Positions 52,866 to 62,358 of a stretch of DNA of 64,000 bases are shown here, in pieces. A program made the translations under genes and the position numbers. A model generated the notes under the pieces. It was not told the DNA's origin and searched no databases. It saw only the letters and a program-made list of their open reading frames with translations. The stretch lies in the NCBI GenBank assembly GCA_964605655.1, contig CAZSDK010000011.1:1-64000 (forward strand), in the 5' to 3' direction. Each line of letters starts with the position of its first letter. The first letter of the stretch is position 1. The stretch comes from JAKLIX01 sp964605655 (GTDB taxonomy: Bacteria > Bacteroidota > Bacteroidia > Bacteroidales > CAIXZF01).

Positions 52866-54842
52866 ATGATGAAGCACTTACGATACAGGTATGTCTGGAT
52901 TTGGTTATCCCTGTCGGGATTCTCCATGATTCCTCTATCCGGGGCTTACACACAGAACATTTCCGACCTGGTGGCACAGGGAGACATCCTCTTCCGGGAA
53001 GGAGACTATTTCAGTGCCTCAAGATATTACTTTCAGGCCGTCGTGCAGGATTCATCCCGACTGAAGAACATCTCTAAATATGCTGAATCCTGCAGGTTGT
53101 TCCTGAGTTATGAGGAGGCTGCCTCGGCTTACAGAATGCTGATCCGGAACGATACCAAAAAGAAATTTCCAGAAGCCTGGTTCTGGTTGGGGATGATGGA
53201 AAAGAACCAGGCAAACTATACCCGGGCAGGAGAGGCTTTCCGCGAATATCTTAATGATAATCAGGATAATAAAGACTTATTGTCACAAAGAGCCAAACTG
53301 GAAACAGAAGCCTGTGCCTGGGCACCCCAGGCTTTGCGTGACAGCCTCCCGGTGAAGATCACCCACCTGGGGAATGATCTCAATACGGTATATTCCGACT
53401 TCGGAGCCGTCCAGATGGGGGATTCCCTGCTCCTGTTCTCATCCCTTCAGCTTGAAAATGAACAGGAAAAGGATTCGATGAACCCTGGTACCTACCTGAC
53501 CCGGCTCTATGAATCGAGGCTCACCCCTGCAGGTCCTTTCTTACCACAGGCTCTGCCCGATAAAATCAACGATATAAGCACCCACAACGCCAATATCTGC
53601 TTCTCTGCCGATCATCAGACCTTCTTCTTTACCCGCTGCCCCGATGAACGGACCCCAGATATGAAATGTACTCTGTTTATGGTAAGATGGAAAAACGGGA
53701 AATGGCAAAAACCACAGCCTCTTTCCGAAGAGATCAACCTTCAGGGTTTTACGGCCACACAGCCGGCAATCGCCCACGGCCCCAAAGAGGATGTGCTCTT
53801 TTTTGTTTCTGACCGGCCCGGAGGCTATGGCGGCAAAGATATCTGGTACTCCGTCGTAAGAAAAGGCAAGTGCCTCGAACCTGTCAACCTTGGAAGTACC
53901 ATCAATACCCCGGGTGACGAAATAACACCTTTCTATGATAACAGGACCGCCACCCTTTCCTTCAGCTCCGACTGGTACAAAGGCTTTGGCGGATTCGATA
54001 TTTTCACCGCACGGGGAAATTATCACACCTGGGAAAAACCCGTGCATCTTCCTTATCCACTCAACACCAGTTATAACGATCTGTACTACACCGTCAATGA
54101 AACGGACTCCAACGGCTACTTCACCTCCAACCGGCCGGGTTCCCTTTTTATAAAGAATCAGACCTGTTGTAACGACCTGTACCGGTTCACATATCAGCCT
54201 CCCAAAGTTAAAAGTGACTCAGTACCTCCCACCGTGGTAACTATCAAAAAACAGATAAGGGAACTCTTACCCCTCACCCTGTATTTTCATAACGATGAAC
54301 CCGATCCGGCCACTACCCGTGAGACTACCCGTCTGAACTACCGGACCACCGTGGCCGGATATTATCTCATGAAAGAGAAATACCGGGAAGAATACTCCCG
54401 GGGCCTGAAAGGAGAAGCCTATGAAAAAGCCGGTAACGATATCGATGCCTTTTTCGAGGATTATGTGTTGAAGGGGATGAGGCAGCTCGACCTCTTTACC
54501 TCCCTTTTGCTGAAAGAACTCGAATCCGGACATAAAGTCATCATCACCATCAAGGGATTTACCAGCCCCCTGAATACGGCAGAATATAACTATTCCCTTG
54601 CTAAAAGAAGGATCAGCAGCCTGATCAACTATTTCAGAGAATATGAAGACGGAGTCTTCCTCCCCTACCTGGATCCCGGTGATAAATCCGGAGGATACCT
54701 TCAGTTTCAGGAAGAACCTATTGGTGAGGAACAGGCCAGCAAACTGGTCAGCGACAATCCCCAGGACCTCAGAAACTCCGTTTACAGCCGCGCCGCGGCG
54801 CTGGAAAGGAGGATTCAGATATTATATTACAATTCATTCTGA
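52866..54842 (+). CDS. PorE-like protein: TPR, PD40 propeller and OmpA-like C-terminal domain
   Basis: A signal sequence (MMKHLRYRYVWIWLSLSGF) is followed by TPRs (about 35-150), a PD40 propeller (about 160-445; LFFVSDRPGGYGGKDIWY, LSFSSDWYKGFGGFDIFT) and an OmpA-like domain (about 500-658) with IKGFTSPLNTAEYNYSLAKRR, the peptidoglycan-binding helix. This layout matches T9SS-associated PorE proteins, though these carry an additional CRD domain that I do not clearly see here. It completes the cargo/PorP/PorE-like module. Confidence 0.85.
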   Translation: MMKHLRYRYVWIWLSLSGFSMIPLSGAYTQNISDLVAQGDILFREGDYFSASRYYFQAVVQDSSRLKNISKYAESCRLFLSYEEAASAYRMLIRNDTKKKFPEAWFWLGMMEKNQANYTRAGEAFREYLNDNQDNKDLLSQRAKLETEACAWAPQALRDSLPVKITHLGNDLNTVYSDFGAVQMGDSLLLFSSLQLENEQEKDSMNPGTYLTRLYESRLTPAGPFLPQALPDKINDISTHNANICFSADHQTFFFTRCPDERTPDMKCTLFMVRWKNGKWQKPQPLSEEINLQGFTATQPAIAHGPKEDVLFFVSDRPGGYGGKDIWYSVVRKGKCLEPVNLGSTINTPGDEITPFYDNRTATLSFSSDWYKGFGGFDIFTARGNYHTWEKPVHLPYPLNTSYNDLYYTVNETDSNGYFTSNRPGSLFIKNQTCCNDLYRFTYQPPKVKSDSVPPTVVTIKKQIRELLPLTLYFHNDEPDPATTRETTRLNYRTTVAGYYLMKEKYREEYSRGLKGEAYEKAGNDIDAFFEDYVLKGMRQLDLFTSLLLKELESGHKVIITIKGFTSPLNTAEYNYSLAKRRISSLINYFREYEDGVFLPYLDPGDKSGGYLQFQEEPIGEEQASKLVSDNPQDLRNSVYSRAAALERRIQILYYNSF

Positions 54843-54916
54843 ACTCTGGAAGCGGCCGTCCTTCTCTTCCCGGCAAGCCTGATACGACCCAAATACCATA
54901 GTTCCAAAAACCTGCT

Positions 54917-54924
54917 TACCTTTG
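54917..54924 (+). promoter_or_regulatory. Possible -7 box (TACCTTTG) for the PLP enzyme gene
   Basis: This TAnnTTTG match lies 45 bp before the ATG at 54970. A -33 element is not clear. Confidence 0.4.
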
Positions 54925-54969
54925 CCGGGCCGAAAAGAATGTCGAGTATTTACGATAAACCATTATATT

Positions 54970-56151
54970 ATGAAAAAAGAAAATTCAGGTTTTGCAACCA
55001 AACTCATCCATGAAGGCTCAGTAAAAGATTCCTTCGGTTCAGCCACCGTTCCCATATACCAGACCTCCACATTCATTTTTGAGAGTGCCGAGCATGGTGC
55101 CCGTTGTTTCTCGGGAGAAAGCGAGGGTTACATCTACACGAGGATCGGGAACCCGACCATTGACGCACTGGAACGCCAGGTTGCCATCCTTGAAAACGGT
55201 TATGGCGGCATCGCCGTCGGTTCGGGAATGGCAGCCGCCAATACTATCTATATGGCACTCCTCAGCCAGGGAGACCATATCGTAAGTACCGACGCAATAT
55301 ACGGCCCCGCCCGCAACGTGATGGAGAAACATTATGTCCGCTTCGGGATTCAGTCCACCTACATCAACACCACCAACCCCGACACCATCCGCAAGGCCAT
55401 GCGACCCAACACCAAGGTCCTCTATGTGGAAACCCCGGCAAACCCGACTATGGAACTTACTGATCTTGAGGCTTGTGCAGCCATTGCCAAAGAACATGGC
55501 GCCCTGCTCGTGGTCGACAATACCTTCTCAAGCCCTTATCTCCAGAAACCCCTCGACCTGGGTGCCGACATCGTCTTTCATTCCATGACCAAATTCATCA
55601 ACGGTCATGCCGACATCGTCGCTGGAATGGTCGTCGCTAAAGAAAAAGCCCTCTACGACCAGCTCCGCAATATGATGATCAACCTGGGCTGCAACATGGA
55701 CCCCCACCAGGCTTACCTCATCATCAGGGGATTGAAAACACTCTCCATTAGGATCGACCGCTCCCAGGAAAATGCCCTCATCCTGGCAGAATTCCTCGAA
55801 AACCACCCCAAGGTAGCCTGGATCAAATATCCCGGACTCAAATCCCACCCACAATATCAGCTGGCCCGGAAACAAATGACAGGACCCGGTGCCGTCATCA
55901 GTTTTGGACTCAAGTCAGGCTATGATGGTGCAAAGAAAATCCTTGACAACCTGCAAGTTGCTCTCCTGGCTGTTTCTCTGGGCGGCGTGGAAACCCTGAT
56001 CCAACACCCCGCCTCCATGACCCATGCCAAGGTTTCAGAAGAAGCCAAAAAGAATGCCGGCATCACCAATGACCTGATCCGTCTTTCTGTCGGTATTGAA
56101 GACATCAAAGATCTGATCGAAGATTTCAGCCAGGCTCTGGATAAAGTGTAG
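54970..56151 (+). CDS. Trans-sulfuration family PLP enzyme (methionine gamma-lyase or cystathionine lyase type)
   Basis: The Cys/Met metabolism PLP fold is complete: IYTRIGNPT, GSGMAAANTI, VVDNTFSSPY, the PLP lysine in FHSMTKFINGHADIVAG and GGVETLIQHPASMTHA. The HPASMTHA region resembles methionine gamma-lyase, but where Pseudomonas MGL has a catalytic Cys in LYGCT this protein has IYGPA. Cystathionine gamma-lyase, beta-lyase or homoserine acetyltransferase-type chemistry therefore cannot be excluded. The start at MKKENSGF is supported by the upstream TACCTTTG box. It stands alone. Confidence 0.85.
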   Translation: MKKENSGFATKLIHEGSVKDSFGSATVPIYQTSTFIFESAEHGARCFSGESEGYIYTRIGNPTIDALERQVAILENGYGGIAVGSGMAAANTIYMALLSQGDHIVSTDAIYGPARNVMEKHYVRFGIQSTYINTTNPDTIRKAMRPNTKVLYVETPANPTMELTDLEACAAIAKEHGALLVVDNTFSSPYLQKPLDLGADIVFHSMTKFINGHADIVAGMVVAKEKALYDQLRNMMINLGCNMDPHQAYLIIRGLKTLSIRIDRSQENALILAEFLENHPKVAWIKYPGLKSHPQYQLARKQMTGPGAVISFGLKSGYDGAKKILDNLQVALLAVSLGGVETLIQHPASMTHAKVSEEAKKNAGITNDLIRLSVGIEDIKDLIEDFSQALDKV

Positions 56152-56205
56152 CAGCTTGGAGTAAGTCAAGGTTTGATTTTTCATCCACCTCAATTTTAAC
56201 CTTTC

Positions 56206-56667
56206 ATGCCAAAGCTCCTGCTCACACTCCTTTTTCTCCTTTCCTGCCCTCAGACAAAGGAGAATATCTATGGCAAGGTGGTGGGAATCACCGACGGAGA
56301 TACCATTATCGTTCTTACTGATTCCCGTACACAGCTGAAAGTGAGGCTGGAAGGCATCGATTGTCCTGAATCAGGCCAGGATTTCGGGGAGAAAGCCAGA
56401 CAGGCAACTGCAGATTTGTGCTTCAAACAGGCTGTAAAACTGGTGAAGAGCGGAGAAGACCGCTATGGCCGTACCCTTGCTTTTGTTTATGTCGGGAATA
56501 TGTGTGTAAATAAAGAACTGCTCTCAAGGGGCATGGCCTGGCACTTCAAAAAATATAACAAGGATCCCGAACTTGCCAGGCTGGAGAATGAAGCGAGGAT
56601 GAAAAAAACAGGCCTGTGGTCCATGCCTCATCCTGTTCCTCCCTGGGATTACCGCAAAAGAAAATGA
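56206..56667 (+). CDS. Exported thermonuclease-family (SNase-like) nuclease
   Basis: A hydrophobic leader ending in LLSC (a possible lipobox) precedes a staphylococcal-nuclease OB fold: VVGITDGDTIIV (catalytic Asp), VRLEGIDCPESGQDFG (Arg and Glu) and EDRYGRTLAFVYVG (Arg). The family cleaves DNA/RNA with Ca2+. At 153 residues it is minimal in size. It ends in a palindrome that overlaps its stop codon, converging on the TonB receptor gene. Confidence 0.9.
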   Translation: MPKLLLTLLFLLSCPQTKENIYGKVVGITDGDTIIVLTDSRTQLKVRLEGIDCPESGQDFGEKARQATADLCFKQAVKLVKSGEDRYGRTLAFVYVGNMCVNKELLSRGMAWHFKKYNKDPELARLENEARMKKTGLWSMPHPVPPWDYRKRK

Positions 56668-56679
56668 GGCCATGCCTCA
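56665..56679. repeat. Small palindrome overlapping the nuclease stop codon
   Basis: TGAGGC and GCCTCA flank a 3-base CAT loop. It lies in the short gap between convergent genes and could weakly terminate, but no T-run follows on either strand. Confidence 0.4.
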
Positions 56680-56684
56680 GATGA

Positions 56685-59078
56685 TCAGAACTCTACGATC
56701 ACACCCAGGGTGGGCAGCACAGTACCGGAAGAGGAAGGCAGATACTTCATCAGATAACGGCCCGGTTCATCGGGATCAACAATAGGGTTCCCGTTGGAAT
56801 CCCTCTGCACGATAAGAACGTCCGGGTCCTTATATTTGAAGCTATATGCATTCTGAACATCCAGATAGAGATTGAGTGACCACTTCTTAAAGAAGTATTC
56901 CTTGTCTATCCTCAGGTCAAGCTGATGAAAGTTCGTCAGTCTCTGTGTATTGAAGCGGGAATAATCAAAATAGGCCTGTCCTCTTGCATCCCAGGCCTCG
57001 ATGAGACTGGAGCGGTTCTCATCATAAGGGGTATAGGGTGCACCACCGACAAAACGCCAGCGAAAACCCATATTCCAGGATCGCTCCAGTGAAGCTGAAA
57101 AAGTCAGGTTTAAAATATGACGGTTGTCCCAGGCCGAAGGGATCAAAACCTCTTTACTGTCTTCAAATTCGGAAATGACATAGGTATAAGACAGCTGAAG
57201 GTTAAATCTCTCTCCCAAACGGTCCTTAAAGTACAATTCAGCTCCATAAGCTCTTCCTTTTGATGTGGATGTGGCAGGCTCATCCCCGTAAATACCGTAA
57301 TTAGCTCCCTTGCTGGCAATGGAAACTGAGTCTCTTAAAGAAAAGGGATAATACCGGTAATTCTTGTAGAACCCTTCCAGGCTGATACTGGAATTCTCTG
57401 TCCTCCTGTACTCCAATCCCATGACAAAATGATCGGCCTGAATGTACCGGACACCATTGTCCTTATTGACCAGATTCCCTGAAGGATCCCTGTAACCCAG
57501 CGTGGTATAGGAAGGAAGCTGAAAATACCTCCCTGTATTGGCATTGATAAACAGCTTCTTACTGATGCCATACGATACAGATGCCCGGGGCGAAAACTGA
57601 TCCAGCGGATTTGACATCTCCCGGTCATAGGTGTTTGCATCGGCACGAATTCCTGCAGAAAGTGTCAGTTTTCCGTCGTTGTAGGTCTTACTCACCTGTC
57701 CGAAAAAGTTGTACTTGTAAAAGTCCAGTTTCGATTGATAGTCCAGGGTGGAAATGGTATCCGTTTCTGTAGGGATGAATACCTTTTGAAAGGTATTGTT
57801 CGTGTATTTGGATGTCTCCACGCCAAACCCGCTGATGATCTTAAATCCATTCATTCTGGCTGTGTTCTCATAACGAAACTTGTTTTCCGATTCCCTGGAA
57901 ACATATTTCAGGAGGGGACTGGCATTTTTATCATTATTCTCGAACTTGTTGGATTCATTGTGCAGCATGTTCCTGCTTAACACCAGGGTATGATACGATC
58001 TTTGTCCGTAGTGCCTGTATACAGCTCCGATGGCATAGGTCCACTGGTCATAACTGGGAAGATAGGAAAGAATGTACTGTTGTTCCTCTGTTGGGTTGGA
58101 AAGCCCGGTATTCAGCACGCTCTTGTCAAGGGATCCGATCGAAAGGAACGTCAGTTCATTCTTTGTATTGAACCTCGTTTTCGTTTTTATGAGATAGTCA
58201 TTGAAAGTGGGCAGGAAGGGAAGTTTGAGTACATCAAAGAGGAATTTGAGATAGGATCTTCTGACGGAAACCAGCAGGCTCGTTTTGGGAGACAAAGGCC
58301 CTGAAGAACTCAGCGACAACTCGCTGGCACCTAGGGCCGCACGGTATAGAGGCTTGTCAGGATTCCCGTCAATCAGCTTCATGTCGAGAACGGAACTCAT
58401 CACATTGCCCCTGTTTGCCGGGAAGGCCCCGGTAAACAGATTGACCTCCCTCAGAAAATCGCTGTTGATGATGCCGACTGAACCTCCGCTCGCCCCCTGA
58501 GTGCCGAAGTGGTTCAGATTGGGAATCTCAATGCCGTCGACCAGGAAACGGTTCTCTGCAGGTCCTCCGCCTCTGACAATCAAATCATTGCGATAAGAAA
58601 GTCCGGAAGAAACCCCGGGAAGATTTTGAATGACCTTGGATATGTCGCGGTTAGAACCGGGACTCTTCTCAATTTGTGCAATGCCTATCGACTTTAATGA
58701 TACCGGACTCTCTTCCAGGCGGCTGATGGAGGAGGACTTGATCTCCACCTGCGTCAGGCTGATGGACTTTTCCTTCATCGGAATATCAATGAAAGCCGTC
58801 TTTCCGCTTGAGACATGGAATTCTTCCGTAAGCGCATTTTCAAATCCCAGGGCAGAGGCAGCCAGCTTATAATAACCATGCTGTATGTTGGTAAACTGGA
58901 ACATCCCTTTCTCATCACTGGTGGTGCCGCTACCGGTACCGTAAATGATCAGGTTGGTAAATGGAAGCGACTCATTGTTGGAAGCATTGAAAACCCTTCC
59001 CTTGATGACACCGTTCTGCGAATGAGCAATGAGTCCGGTGAGGAATACAAGTACGAGAGTTAAATATCTGATTTTCAT
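56685..59078 (-). CDS. TonB-dependent receptor with carboxypeptidase-like N-terminal domain
   Basis: A signal peptide (MKIRYLTLVLVFLTGLIAHSQ) precedes a carboxypeptidase-D regulatory-like domain (VIKGRVFNASNNESLPFTN), a plug with DISKVIQNLPGVSSG and DLIVRGGGPAENRFLVDGIE, and a beta-barrel ending in GVIVEF. Length about 797 residues. The start at 59078 gives a clean signal peptide; ATG at 59144 is an alternative. It has no small partner gene like the receptor at 20691. Substrate is unknown. Confidence 0.93.
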   Translation of the reverse strand: MKIRYLTLVLVFLTGLIAHSQNGVIKGRVFNASNNESLPFTNLIIYGTGSGTTSDEKGMFQFTNIQHGYYKLAASALGFENALTEEFHVSSGKTAFIDIPMKEKSISLTQVEIKSSSISRLEESPVSLKSIGIAQIEKSPGSNRDISKVIQNLPGVSSGLSYRNDLIVRGGGPAENRFLVDGIEIPNLNHFGTQGASGGSVGIINSDFLREVNLFTGAFPANRGNVMSSVLDMKLIDGNPDKPLYRAALGASELSLSSSGPLSPKTSLLVSVRRSYLKFLFDVLKLPFLPTFNDYLIKTKTRFNTKNELTFLSIGSLDKSVLNTGLSNPTEEQQYILSYLPSYDQWTYAIGAVYRHYGQRSYHTLVLSRNMLHNESNKFENNDKNASPLLKYVSRESENKFRYENTARMNGFKIISGFGVETSKYTNNTFQKVFIPTETDTISTLDYQSKLDFYKYNFFGQVSKTYNDGKLTLSAGIRADANTYDREMSNPLDQFSPRASVSYGISKKLFINANTGRYFQLPSYTTLGYRDPSGNLVNKDNGVRYIQADHFVMGLEYRRTENSSISLEGFYKNYRYYPFSLRDSVSIASKGANYGIYGDEPATSTSKGRAYGAELYFKDRLGERFNLQLSYTYVISEFEDSKEVLIPSAWDNRHILNLTFSASLERSWNMGFRWRFVGGAPYTPYDENRSSLIEAWDARGQAYFDYSRFNTQRLTNFHQLDLRIDKEYFFKKWSLNLYLDVQNAYSFKYKDPDVLIVQRDSNGNPIVDPDEPGRYLMKYLPSSSGTVLPTLGVIVEF

Positions 59079-59256
59079 CCTTTCTGAGCTATTGAAGATT
59101 ATTAGAATATTCTGTTTAACTTTGTATACCATCTTCTTAAACATAAAACATCACAGCTTGTTCAATGAAGTAGAAAAAAAAGTCTGAAGAGAAATCGTGT
59201 TAATTATCCTTTATGTTAAGGATTGAGTGCATGTGACACAAATTCTGATAATTATA

Positions 59257-59287
59257 TTGACATAGAGGCCCGTTTCGCTTATCTTTG
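59257..59287 (+). promoter_or_regulatory. Bacteroidota-type promoter for the pseudogene
   Basis: TTG (59257-59259), 20 bp, then TATCTTTG (59280-59287) fits the -33/-7 consensus. It is intact, although the downstream gene is broken. Confidence 0.5.
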
Positions 59288-59368
59288 TTTGGAGACACCT
59301 GTTCTAACCCGAAAAGGGCTGTCGGAACGTCAGTTTAGTATTCCTTCTAAACATTTAATTTTTTGATT

Positions 59369-59926
59369 ATGAAGAAACTAATGGTTCTGTTGGTCGCACT
59401 CATGATTTCTGGTTTGTCGGGTGCGTAAACCATCATCTTAGACTTTACCGCACTCTTTAATGGCTCGCATGTTGACCTGGACAGCATCTGGGTGAGCGAC
59501 CTCACGAATCCTGGCGACACGGTGCTCCACTGGCCGGTCACGGTATTGTTTCTCGGTCCGGTAGGTACACCGGAAAATATGACCCGTCCGGCATTTGAAT
59601 TCCGCATTGTCTCTGCGCACCCTGTTTCAGATTAGGCAACACTGATGCTGACCGTTCCTGAAGACGGCCAGGTGGATGTGTATGTAACCAACATGTTGGG
59701 AACCGTCATTGGGCGGCTCTTACAATATTTTACAGCCGGCAGGTACAGCATCTCATATTCCCCTTCTTCGAAGGGTGTCAGCCTGGTATCGGCCAGGTAT
59801 GAATCACAGGTTAACACACAGAAGATCATTTATATCGGGCCGGAAAGAGGCCATTGCAGACTTAGCCGCAGCGGTATGGAAGAACTCAATGTCACTCCGA
59901 AATCCTCCTTTTCTGCACTTTCCTAA
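59369..59926 (+). pseudogene. Exported protein gene with two in-frame nonsense codons
   Basis: One frame runs from MKKLMVLLVALMISGLSGA through a TAA (59426-59428) and a TAG (59633-59635) to a TAA at 59924. The first stop sits where a Gln would follow the signal peptide cleavage site (A-Q is the usual junction here), and the second interrupts PVSD/ATLMLTVPEDGQ. Both could be single C-to-T changes of Gln codons (CAA and CAG). The remainder (VDVYVTNMLGTVIGRLL, YSISYSPSS) looks like a C-terminal domain of T9SS-secreted proteins, then loses similarity after IIYIGPE. Other genes here end in TAA and TAG, so recoding is unlikely. Confidence 0.75.
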
Positions 59927-59964
59927 ATTATTTCTCATTATCTTTAGGTGTTTATAATAGCCCC

Positions 59965-62019
59965 ATTAAAAACTTACCACTCCTCCTGCTCCTGTGTGTG
60001 ACTCTCGGGTCAAACGCCCAGTGGCAACAAGTTTCGAATGGCCTGTTCGGCGGCCGTATCAACTGCCTTGCTGCTTCTGACAGCATCGTCTTCGCCGGCA
60101 GCTCGTCAGGAGGCGTTTACAGGTCAACCGACGGTGGCAGCAGCTGGACAGAATTCAATTCCGGACTGACGGATATGCAAGTCACAGCCATGGCGGTCAA
60201 AGGCGACACTTTTTTCATCGGCACCTGGCAGAGCGGCATTTCTTTCTCGACATTGACAGGAAACAGCTGGTCAAGCTGTAACAACGGCCTGCCCCTTCCT
60301 ATATGTGGAATCGGTTCTTTGACCGTGAAGGGAAATTCCATCTTTGCCGGGTCGCCTTCATTCAACAATTATATTGTTTTCCGGTCGGATGACAACGGAC
60401 AAAACTGGACGGCGGCTGACAACGGCATAAGTTGTTCGGATGTCCGGTCGATGACCTCAAACAATTCGTGTGTTTTTGCCGGAACCTATTACGGCGTATT
60501 CAGGTCGGTCGACAACGGAGCGAACTGGACACCGGCCGGTACCGGCATACCTGATTCTACACTGATCTTTGCCATGACCACATCCGGGAATACCATATTT
60601 GCGGGGACCAGCGACTCCGGGGTTTACCGGTCTCAGGACAACGGCCTCACCTGGTCTCCGGCCAACGCAGGTATCACCATCACGTCGGCACGCAGCCTGT
60701 CGGCTAACGGAAATCACATTTTCTTCGGTACCCATTCTAACCTTTATTATTCACCCAACAACGGCACTGCCTGGTTTGATGTGACCAACGGCATCATCGG
60801 GACTCCGGTAATTCAGGTTGCTTTTTCCGGAAATACGGTCCTGGCCGGCACCTCGGGTGCAGGAGTATTCCTTTCGAACAATAATGGGCAAACCTGGACG
60901 CCATCCAACCAGGGCTTTCTGAATACTTACATCTTCGGAATGTACGCACATAACGGGTACCTTTTCGCCGGAACTTCAGGCCAGGGCATTTACCGTTCAG
61001 GTGATGACGGAAATTCATGGCAGGCGGTCAATGTCGGGCTGACCAGCTACCACATCCCTTGTTTCACCGACATTAACGATATTCTCTTTGCCGGCGCCTA
61101 CCCCGGAGGCGTTTATCGTTCTGACAATGACGGCCTGACCTGGACCCAGGTGAACAACGGCCTGACCCACTTTTATGTCCGTACCCTGGCCAGTTATGAT
61201 GACGACCTGTTCGCCGGGATCGGCAGTGCCGGAGTATGTTTCTCCGACAATTACGGGGCTTCCTGGACAACGGCCAATACGGGCCTGACCGATTGGAATG
61301 TCAATGCACTTGCACTGAAAGGCGACAATCTTTTTGCGGGCACCAGTTGGGAAGGGATTTACAGGACAACCACTACGAACATCAACTGGAATTTCATCAC
61401 AGGCTTACCCCATCCCTGCGGTGTGCGGGACATCGGGGTGTCAAGCTTTGGCCTTTTCGCCGCCCTGGATTCCTGGGGTATTTACTTTTCTCCGGATTTC
61501 GGTTCGAGCTGGTCAGCCTTTAACAACGGATTGCCCTCCATTTATCCGACTTCATTTGTCGAATCCGGCAATTTTTTATTTGCAGCTACCAGGGATAGCG
61601 GGATATTCTATACCTGGTACAATGCCGGAAGCTGGTATCCTTTCAATGACGGGTTGATTTCCAGGAACATCAAATGCCTGGAGGAACACAACGGTTACCT
61701 CTTTGCCGGAACCTTTGACCGAAGCGTATGGAGACGGCCCGTATCGGATATAGTCCATGTACTGCTATATAACCAGGAAAATAAAACTGTAATCTATCCT
61801 AATCCCTCGGGGGAGCAGGTCACGGTAACTTACTTAGTCCAGTCGTCGAATGCCAGGTACCTGATCCTAAATTCATTAGGTATGGTTGTGCACGAAGGAA
61901 CCTTGAACCAGGGCGATCACCATTCCATGAATATAGAAAAACTGGGTCCAGGGGCCAATTTGCTGCAAATCGTCAGCGATAAGGACAGGTTCACAGGGAA
62001 GTTCATCATAAACAGGTGA
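59965..62019 (+). CDS. Beta-propeller (Asp-box/BNR-like) T9SS cargo with a non-canonical or lost start codon
   Basis: The protein is a series of repeats of the type WTPxNxGI/L with GxIFAGTSxxGVYRS (about 25-590), the Asp-box propeller pattern of sialidase/Ycf48-like proteins, then a type A sorting domain (YPNPSGEQVTVTYLV to FIINR). The best signal peptide, KNLPLLLLLCVTLGSNAQ, starts right after an ATT codon (59965) where ATG is expected. The first conventional start is GTG at 59998, inside the signal peptide and leaving only TLGSNAQ. Hence start loss or an ATT start. It lies 38 bp after the pseudogene. Confidence 0.8.
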   Translation: MKNLPLLLLLCVTLGSNAQWQQVSNGLFGGRINCLAASDSIVFAGSSSGGVYRSTDGGSSWTEFNSGLTDMQVTAMAVKGDTFFIGTWQSGISFSTLTGNSWSSCNNGLPLPICGIGSLTVKGNSIFAGSPSFNNYIVFRSDDNGQNWTAADNGISCSDVRSMTSNNSCVFAGTYYGVFRSVDNGANWTPAGTGIPDSTLIFAMTTSGNTIFAGTSDSGVYRSQDNGLTWSPANAGITITSARSLSANGNHIFFGTHSNLYYSPNNGTAWFDVTNGIIGTPVIQVAFSGNTVLAGTSGAGVFLSNNNGQTWTPSNQGFLNTYIFGMYAHNGYLFAGTSGQGIYRSGDDGNSWQAVNVGLTSYHIPCFTDINDILFAGAYPGGVYRSDNDGLTWTQVNNGLTHFYVRTLASYDDDLFAGIGSAGVCFSDNYGASWTTANTGLTDWNVNALALKGDNLFAGTSWEGIYRTTTTNINWNFITGLPHPCGVRDIGVSSFGLFAALDSWGIYFSPDFGSSWSAFNNGLPSIYPTSFVESGNFLFAATRDSGIFYTWYNAGSWYPFNDGLISRNIKCLEEHNGYLFAGTFDRSVWRRPVSDIVHVLLYNQENKTVIYPNPSGEQVTVTYLVQSSNARYLILNSLGMVVHEGTLNQGDHHSMNIEKLGPGANLLQIVSDKDRFTGKFIINR

Positions 62020-62358
62020 TTTAAGGGGAAGGTTCGGCAGATCCTACAACTGTTCTCAATACATCAAACTGTCACATGACCATCACATAAAACTTTCGTC
62101 CAAAATCAGATAATCCGGATAAGGGTTTAGACGTTCGGTGCAAAAACAATCGTTCAATATCCTAAATATCAATATTTAATCATTTAAGAATCGTCTAAAA
62201 TCGTCTAAACCAACCCCAAATTTCTTCCGTTTAGACGAAGTTGGTCACCTCTGGTGAAACCGTGACCTATCACATAACCATCACATAAACTAACCACTGA
62301 TTATCAAACATTTAACTTAGATGAAGCACCCTGTTATCAAATGACTATCACATAAGAT
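62020..62358. other. AT-rich intergenic region with two families of short repeats
   Basis: The sequence ATCACATAA occurs four times (62082, 62269, 62280, 62347), in three cases preceded by GACC or GACT with one extra base. GTTTAGACG occurs at 62125 and 62229, with inverted CGTCTAAA at 62192 and 62202; the pair 62201-62210/62229-62238 forms a 10-bp stem. An AAATAT/ATATTT dyad is at 62164-62177. No open frame of interest is present. Confidence 0.8.

Noticed and set aside
56665..56679. Palindrome as bidirectional intrinsic terminator
   Set aside because: The stem is only 6 bp with a 3-base loop and no T-run on either strand.
59369..59926. Stop-codon recoding of TAA/TAG as Gln
   Set aside because: Many genes in the window end properly at TAA and TAG, for example at 11898 and 12800.
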